This document shows positions 60,001 to 64,000 of a stretch of 64,000 nt of DNA, in pieces (the stretch's first letter is position 1; each line of letters starts with the position of its first letter). The position numbers and the translations under genes are program-made. The DNA comes from Anaeromonas frigoriresistens. Its GTDB lineage: Bacteria; Bacillota; Clostridia; Tissierellales; SIT17. The notes beneath the pieces were generated by a model. That model was not told the origin of the DNA. It searched no databases and was given only the letters and a program-made list of their open reading frames with translations. Location: assembly GCF_016820655.1 (NCBI RefSeq), contig NZ_WSFT01000053.1, positions 124,001 to 188,000 of the forward strand, read 5' to 3'.

Positions 60001-60649
60001 TGTAAGAGAAATAAAAAGAAGAATAAAGGACTTAGGAAATGTAAATATTGACTCGATTGAACAATACAAAGAGGTGTCTGAAAGGTATGAATTCTTAAGT
60101 AATCAAAGAGAAGATTTAATAAATGCCAAAAAGAGCCTTGTGAAAGTGATTGATGATATGGAAACAAAAATGATAGAACAGTTTGTAGAAAACTTTGAGA
60201 TTATAAAAGATAATTTCAAAGAGATTTTTTCAAAATTATTTGGAGGAGGAAAAGCAGATATATTTTTATCTGACGAAGAAAATGTTCTTACCAGTCCCAT
60301 CGAGATTATAGCTCAACCGCCTGGAAAAAAACTTCAAAACATTAGCCTTCTTTCAGGGGGAGAAAAAGCATTAACAGCAATATCATTATTGTTTGCAATA
60401 CTAAAACTTAAACCAACTCCTTTTTGTGTATTAGATGAAATTGAGGCTGCATTAGATGATGCAAATGTAGTGAGATTTGCTGAGTATCTTAGATATTTCT
60501 CTGATAAAACTCAATTTATTATTATTACTCATAGGAAAGGTACTATGGAGTCAGTAGATAGTTTATATGGTGTAACCATGGAAGAAAATGGTGTTAGTAA
60601 ATTATTATCTGTAAAACTATCTGATTTAATTGAAGAAATAGCTAGCTAG
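57065..60649 (+). CDS. smc: Chromosome segregation protein SMC
   Basis: SMC is the condensin ATPase that organises chromosomes. The 1194 residues have Walker A GPNGSGKSN near residue 32 in an N-terminal head, a coiled coil with the hinge at about residues 520-680 (GVKGVVAELI; DGDVLNPGGSMTGG), a second coiled coil, and a C-terminal head with signature LSGGEKALTA near residue 1095 and Walker B CVLDEIEAALDD. AGAGGGG precedes the ATG. ftsY follows after 10 bases. Confidence 0.98.
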   Translation: MYLKRLEIQGFKSFADKTSIDFENGITGVVGPNGSGKSNISDAIRWVLGEQSAKTLRGSKMEDVIFSGTSKRRPLGFGEVTLVLDNKNKEIPIDFSEVSVTRRVFRSGESEYYINKTSSRLKDVRELFMDTGVGTDGYSIIGQGKIEEILSTKSDDRRNLIEEAVGIVKYKTRKKESERKLEKTKDNLIRINDIADELFKQIDPLKSQSEKASEYIDLTKDLKDLEVNLFIREIVRLKEQIEHLNHQKDLVEKQYTFNNKKKNEIEEKFQEVKNLIENMDKSIEKIQEKKQCIQSENEKKEGDYKLRNEQISFLNKEIKRLNSDLEHSMKTFEEKNEELETLLKEKDKISLSMNKFQSILDDKIDELKSQEDVVNLAEENIEKKKSSIIDFLNNITEKKGKINTIESFYKNIDKRLEQIIEEKTQLIDRKESLNSQISCITEEMEELKIQLDNSNKEKISLISKIESSRKNIEITSDNINDLKGDIQSRNSKLNMLENMKDHYEGYYKGVKNILLACKKNESLQRGVKGVVAELIKVDEKFDKSIEIALGAAAQNIVTNTREDAKKLIDYLKENKLGRVTFLPMDAIKGRNLNDYESQILNNQGVLGVASSIVKFDAKFKDIFEYLLGRVVIVKDLSTGITISKKINSSFKIVTLDGDVLNPGGSMTGGNYKNTNNSSLIGRDREIGSLKKEIDNKVEKYNGLVKDYSSLKEEISTLENSLEELNDQISSFKININSTSNKISTLEEQFIEIEKRINKFTKEIQSLENEKSESVVQIDNIKEEIKELEEKNNLTKGNIEIDLKDFEDKKQETKDLNEEITKVKVELASTEQKKNEIINISSRLEEEIKNLLHKRKDIEKEISEKEINIEKTKDIIAKISEEKEELEDKLSQCNSDLVEIKNKKTLYLDTFYKEQEELKRMNKNITELQKSINTMEIKLAKYETQLENYNNKLWEEYELTYQMALEFRREIENVTKVQNNVREIKRRIKDLGNVNIDSIEQYKEVSERYEFLSNQREDLINAKKSLVKVIDDMETKMIEQFVENFEIIKDNFKEIFSKLFGGGKADIFLSDEENVLTSPIEIIAQPPGKKLQNISLLSGGEKALTAISLLFAILKLKPTPFCVLDEIEAALDDANVVRFAEYLRYFSDKTQFIIITHRKGTMESVDSLYGVTMEENGVSKLLSVKLSDLIEEIAS

Positions 60650-60659
60650 GAGGAAGAAT

Positions 60660-61706
60660 ATGTTTAATAAACTATTTAAAAAGAGTAAAAATGAAGAGGA
60701 ATTAACTAATAACCAGGAAGAGGTTATAACAAAAAAAGAATCTGAAGATACAAATGATATATCTGATGATAATATTGAACAGAGTAAAACAGGTTTTTTT
60801 GGTAGACTTAAGGAAGGATTAGAAAAGACAAGAAGAGGTATATCAGATAAGGTAGATGATATCATAAAGTCTTATCAGAAAATTGATGAAGAACTTTTTG
60901 AAGATTTAGAAGAAGTGCTGATCATGGCAGATGTGGGTCTTGAAACTACAGAAAGAATAATTGAGGATGTTAAAGATAAAGTTAAGGAAAGAAAATTGAC
61001 TGAAGCCAGTGAAATAAAATCTATTTTGAAAGAAGAATTAAAAGAAATCTTAGAAGATGTTGAAGGAAAAAGCAAACTAAATATTAATCCTTCACCAGCT
61101 ATAATATTAGTAGTAGGAGTAAATGGTGTAGGAAAAACTACTACTATTGGAAAATTAGCTTACAGATTTAGAGAAGAAGGAAAAAAAGTATTATTATCAG
61201 CTGGCGATACTTTCAGAGCTGCAGCTATTGAGCAACTATCTGAATGGGCCAATAGAGCAAATGTAGATATTATATCCCATAGTGAAGGCTCTGATCCGGC
61301 AGCTGTTATATTTGATGGGATACAAGCTGCTAAAGCAAGGAATATGGATATTTTAATTTGTGATACTGCTGGTCGACTTCATAATAAGAAAAACTTAATG
61401 AATGAATTAAATAAGATTTTTAGAATAGTAGGTAGAGAATATCCTAATGCAACTAAAGAGGTTCTTCTTGTGGTTGACGCTACTACTGGACAAAATGCTG
61501 TTATGCAAGCAAAGGTATTTAAAGAAGCGTGTAATATAACTGGAATAGCCTTAACTAAGTTAGATGGAACTGCTAAAGGCGGTGTAATTTTTGCTGTTCA
61601 ATCAGAATTAAATGTGCCTGTTAAACTTGTTGGAGTAGGAGAAGGAATAAATGATTTACAGGATTTTGATCCAGAAAATTTTGTGGATGCAATTTTTCCT
61701 GAATAA
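60660..61706 (+). CDS. ftsY: Signal recognition particle receptor FtsY
   Basis: FtsY docks SRP-ribosome complexes at the membrane. The 348 residues have an acidic N-terminal extension of about 45 residues, then the NG domain with P-loop GVNGVGKTTT near residue 153, DTFRAAAIEQLS, DTAGRLHNK and TKLDGTAKGG. GGAGGAAG precedes ATG. ylxM and ffh, the SRP GTPase it partners, follow. Confidence 0.98.
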   Translation: MFNKLFKKSKNEEELTNNQEEVITKKESEDTNDISDDNIEQSKTGFFGRLKEGLEKTRRGISDKVDDIIKSYQKIDEELFEDLEEVLIMADVGLETTERIIEDVKDKVKERKLTEASEIKSILKEELKEILEDVEGKSKLNINPSPAIILVVGVNGVGKTTTIGKLAYRFREEGKKVLLSAGDTFRAAAIEQLSEWANRANVDIISHSEGSDPAAVIFDGIQAAKARNMDILICDTAGRLHNKKNLMNELNKIFRIVGREYPNATKEVLLVVDATTGQNAVMQAKVFKEACNITGIALTKLDGTAKGGVIFAVQSELNVPVKLVGVGEGINDLQDFDPENFVDAIFPE

Positions 61707-61711
61707 AATAA

Positions 61712-61740
61712 TTGACAAATAGTAAGATCTATTATACAAT
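61712..61740 (+). promoter_or_regulatory. Promoter of ylxM-ffh-rpsP
   Basis: TTGACA (61712-61717) and TACAAT (61735-61740) are exactly 17 bases apart. The -10 box overlaps the left arm of the hairpin at 61738-61774. Confidence 0.8.
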
Positions 61741-61780
61741 ACATCTGTCAAGTTAATAACTTTACAGATGTATTTATTTT
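61738..61780 (+). terminator. Hairpin between ftsY and ylxM
   Basis: AATACATCTGT (61738-61748) pairs with ACAGATGTATT (61764-61774), with TATTTATTTT following to 61780. It can end the ftsY transcript, while the promoter just upstream starts the next one. Confidence 0.7.
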
Positions 61781-61799
61781 AATAAAAAAGGTTGATTAT

Positions 61800-62174
61800 A
61801 TGTTTGAGAAAGTGGTTGAAATAGGTTTATTATTTGATTTTTATGGAAAGCTTTTAAGTAGTAAACAATATCAAGCAATTGAACTGTACTATATTCACGA
61901 TTTGACTTTGACTGAAATAGGTGAGCAATTAAATATAAGTAGACAAGGCTCATATGATTTAGTAAAAAGGGCTGAATCTATACTGTATAAGTATGAAGAA
62001 ACTTTAGGCCTGGTAAAGAAATTTGAGAACAATAGATTTAAAACGAAGGAATTGAAGGTTTTATTAGAAGAATTAAAGCATTCAGTTACTATTAACAAAG
62101 ATAATAAAGATATATTTGAAAATATAACAAAGATCCTTGAACAATTACTTGAGAATAATCAGGAGGTGAGATAA
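61800..62174 (+). CDS. ylxM: YlxM family helix-turn-helix protein
   Basis: YlxM is a small DNA- or SRP-associated protein conserved upstream of ffh. The 124 residues begin with a helix-turn-helix like sigma-70 region 4: LSSKQYQAIELYYIHDLTL and EIGEQLNISRQGSYDLVKRAE. ATG 61800 follows GGTTG. Its TAA shares a base with the ffh ATG, so the two are translationally coupled. In B. subtilis ylxM also overlaps ffh. Confidence 0.94.
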   Translation: MFEKVVEIGLLFDFYGKLLSSKQYQAIELYYIHDLTLTEIGEQLNISRQGSYDLVKRAESILYKYEETLGLVKKFENNRFKTKELKVLLEELKHSVTINKDNKDIFENITKILEQLLENNQEVR

Positions 62175-63517
62175 TGGTTTTTGAAAGTTTAGCTGAAAAA
62201 CTTCAAAATACTCTTGGAAAATTAAAGGGAAAAGGTAAACTAACAGAAAAAGATGTTAAAGAAGCAATGAGGGAAGTAAAACTAGCTCTTTTAGAAGCTG
62301 ATGTTAACTTTAGAGTTGTAAAGAATTTTGTTAACAAAGTTAAAGAAAGATCTATAGGCCATGAAGTTATGGAAAGTCTTACCCCTGGACAACAGGTAGT
62401 AAAGATTGTTAATGAAGAACTTACATCTTTAATGGGTAAAGAAGAGAGCAAAATTAATTTTGCAGATAACCCTCCAACAGTAATAATGTTATGTGGACTT
62501 CAAGGAGCAGGTAAAACCACACTATCAGGTAAATTGGGTAACCTTTTAAAAAAGAAAGGAAAAAAACCTTTATTAGTAGCATGTGATATATATAGACCTG
62601 CCGCAATAAAACAATTACAAGTTGTTGGTGGTCAAGTTGACATACCAGTTTTCTCAATGGGAGATAAGCAGAATCCTGTAAATATTGCTAAAGCAGCTTT
62701 AGAACATGGAAAGAAAAATGGTAATGACGTTATAATTGTAGATACTGCCGGTAGACTTCATATAGATGAAGGATTGATGGACGAACTTGGTAATATAAAA
62801 AATGAAATCAATCCTAATGAAATTTTATTAGTAGTAGATGCAATGACTGGTCAAGATGCTGTTTCTGTAGCTGAAAGTTTCAATGAGAAACTAGACATAG
62901 ATGGTGTAGTACTAACAAAGCTTGATGGTGATGCAAGAGGTGGAGCTGCTTTATCAATTAGAGCCGTAACTGGAAAACCATTAAAATTTGTTGGTATGGG
63001 TGAGAAACTTGAAGATTTAGAACCATTCCATCCAGATAGAATGGCATCAAGAATTCTAGGAATGGGAGATGTATTAAGTCTTATAGAAAAAGCCCAAGCT
63101 AATATTGATCAAAAAAAAGCAATGGAATTACAAAATAAATTAAGAAATCAGGATTTTACATTTGATGATTTCTTAGATCAATTAGAACAAATGAAAAATA
63201 TGGGACCCCTAAGTCAGATTTTAGAGATGGTTCCGGGTATGAATTCAAAACAACTTAAGAATCTAAATGTTGATGATAAAGAATTAGTTAAGATAGAAGC
63301 TATAATAAAATCAATGACTAAGAATGAAAGAAATGATCCATCAATTATAGATGGTAGTAGAAGAAAAAGAATTGCTAAAGGAAGTGGAACTAATATTCAA
63401 AGTGTTAATAGACTTTTAAAGCAATTTAAAGAAACTAGAAAAATGATGAAACAGTTTTCTGGTATGGAAAAAGCTATGAAAAAAAGAGGAAGAATGAACT
63501 TCCCATTTTTCAAATAA
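62174..63517 (+). CDS. ffh: Signal recognition particle protein Ffh
   Basis: Ffh binds signal peptides and the 4.5S RNA, and partners with FtsY. The 447 residues have an N-terminal helical domain, P-loop GLQGAGKTT near residue 109, DIYRPAAIKQL, DTAGRLHID and TKLDGDARGG, and a methionine-rich M domain from about residue 325 (MGPLSQILEMVPGM; SRRKRIAKGSGT). AGGAGGTGAG precedes ATG. rpsP follows 28 bases later. Confidence 0.98.
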   Translation: MVFESLAEKLQNTLGKLKGKGKLTEKDVKEAMREVKLALLEADVNFRVVKNFVNKVKERSIGHEVMESLTPGQQVVKIVNEELTSLMGKEESKINFADNPPTVIMLCGLQGAGKTTLSGKLGNLLKKKGKKPLLVACDIYRPAAIKQLQVVGGQVDIPVFSMGDKQNPVNIAKAALEHGKKNGNDVIIVDTAGRLHIDEGLMDELGNIKNEINPNEILLVVDAMTGQDAVSVAESFNEKLDIDGVVLTKLDGDARGGAALSIRAVTGKPLKFVGMGEKLEDLEPFHPDRMASRILGMGDVLSLIEKAQANIDQKKAMELQNKLRNQDFTFDDFLDQLEQMKNMGPLSQILEMVPGMNSKQLKNLNVDDKELVKIEAIIKSMTKNERNDPSIIDGSRRKRIAKGSGTNIQSVNRLLKQFKETRKMMKQFSGMEKAMKKRGRMNFPFFK

Positions 63518-63545
63518 ATATTACTTTTTAAGGAGGTGAAATAAA

Positions 63546-63815
63546 ATGTCAGTTAAGATAAGATTAAAAAGAATGGGAGCTAAGAAGAAGCCTTTCTACA
63601 GAATTGTAGTTGCTGATTCTCGTTCACCTAGAGATGGAAGATTCATCGAAGAGCTTGGATACTATAACCCAGTTTCTGAACCAAAAGAAATTAAAATAGA
63701 TGCTGAAAAGGCTGTTAAATGGTTAAATAATGGTGCTAAACCAACTGATACTGTAAACACTCTTTTCAAAAACAATGGTGTTATTGAAAAATTTGAGGAA
63801 TCCAAAAAAGCATAA
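63546..63815 (+). CDS. rpsP: 30S ribosomal protein S16
   Basis: S16 has 89 residues and the family start [20 protein letters not shown], then [30 protein letters not shown] precedes the ATG. It is followed by khpA at 21 bases. ffh-rpsP-khpA is the standard order. Confidence 0.98.
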   Translation: MSVKIRLKRMGAKKKPFYRIVVADSRSPRDGRFIEELGYYNPVSEPKEIKIDAEKAVKWLNNGAKPTDTVNTLFKNNGVIEKFEESKKA

Positions 63816-63836
63816 TAGCTTTTAGGGGGTGAAAAA

Positions 63837-64000
63837 ATGAAAGATTTAGTTGAGATGATTGCAAAAGCACTTGTAGATAATCCTGATGCTGTAGAAGTAA
63901 ATGAAGTTGAAGGATCACAGTCGGTTATCATTGAATTAAAGGTAGCCCCAGATGATATGGGTAAGGTAATTGGAAAACAAGGTAGAATAGCTAAAGCTAT
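63837..64000 (+). CDS. khpA: KH-domain RNA-binding protein KhpA (3' truncated)
   Basis: The window holds the first 54 codons. MKDLVEMIAKALVDNPDAVEV is followed by the KH motif VIGKQGRIAK with its GxxG loop. ATG follows GGGGGTG. KhpA/KhpB are RNA-binding partners that affect cell elongation in several Firmicutes. The family's usual length is about 75-80 residues, so roughly a third is beyond the window. Confidence 0.93.
   Translation, partial: MKDLVEMIAKALVDNPDAVEVNEVEGSQSVIIELKVAPDDMGKVIGKQGRIAKA

Overview
The window is a strongly AT-rich chromosomal segment from an endospore-forming, low-GC Gram-positive anaerobe. The sporulation genes spoIVA and ylbJ, a FapR-controlled type II fatty-acid operon that uses FabK, PyrR attenuators and a B. 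subtilis-like housekeeping gene order all point to Clostridia/Tissierellia. The order Tissierellales is my best guess, from gene content and order only. Nearly every base is accounted for. I see no prophage, insertion sequence, CRISPR array, integrase or other obvious horizontally acquired block.

Layout. 1-6.4 kb: the end of a YIEGIA-type gene and its small partner, then DUF512 radical-SAM-like protein, der, plsY, gpsA and spoIVA. 6.4-6.5 kb: a tRNA-Pro(GGG) on the minus strand. 6.7-11.2 kb: an uncharacterised membrane protein, an HlyD-like adaptor and the division cluster ylmE-sepF-ylmG-ylmH-divIVA. 11.3-13.8 kb: mtnN, a DAHP synthase, a tiny hydrophobic ORF and a DksA-like zinc-finger protein. 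13.9-18.3 kb: lspA, ylyB, pyrR and uraA with two PyrR attenuators, then a PAP2 phosphatase. 18.3-20.1 kb (minus): rqcH. 20.3-24.3 kb: dapF, yloC, remA, gmk, rpoZ, coaBC. 24.5-36.6 kb: priA, def, fmt, DUF116, rsmB, rlmN, prpC, prkC, rsgA, rpe, thiN. 36.7-43.3 kb: a 59-residue membrane protein, rpmB (minus), yloU, yloV, recG, rsmD, coaD and an ATPase-stalk-like coiled-coil protein. 43.3-45.9 kb (minus): ylbJ and tmcAL. 46.1-55.1 kb: ackA, ylbN, rpmF, then fapR-plsX-fabH-fabK-fabD-fabG-acpP-fabF. 55.3-64 kb: rnc, a radical SAM protein, smc, ftsY, ylxM, ffh, rpsP and the start of khpA.

How it works together. The window brings together ribosome and translation factors, membrane-lipid synthesis, division and SRP secretion. 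The most informative signals are regulatory. Two near-identical FapR operators sit just downstream of promoter -10 boxes, one before fapR and one before DUF512-der-plsY-gpsA. This ties acyl-glycerol-phosphate synthesis to the fatty-acid regulon. The pyrimidine pair has two PyrR-type leaders, and in the second the terminator stem contains the uraA ribosome-binding site. Two genes (ylmE and thiN) appear to start at ATT codons. Two small hydrophobic proteins, one with an internal repeat and one in the position where B. subtilis has spoVM, are the least characterised coding material here. I did not find a clearly novel multi-gene system.
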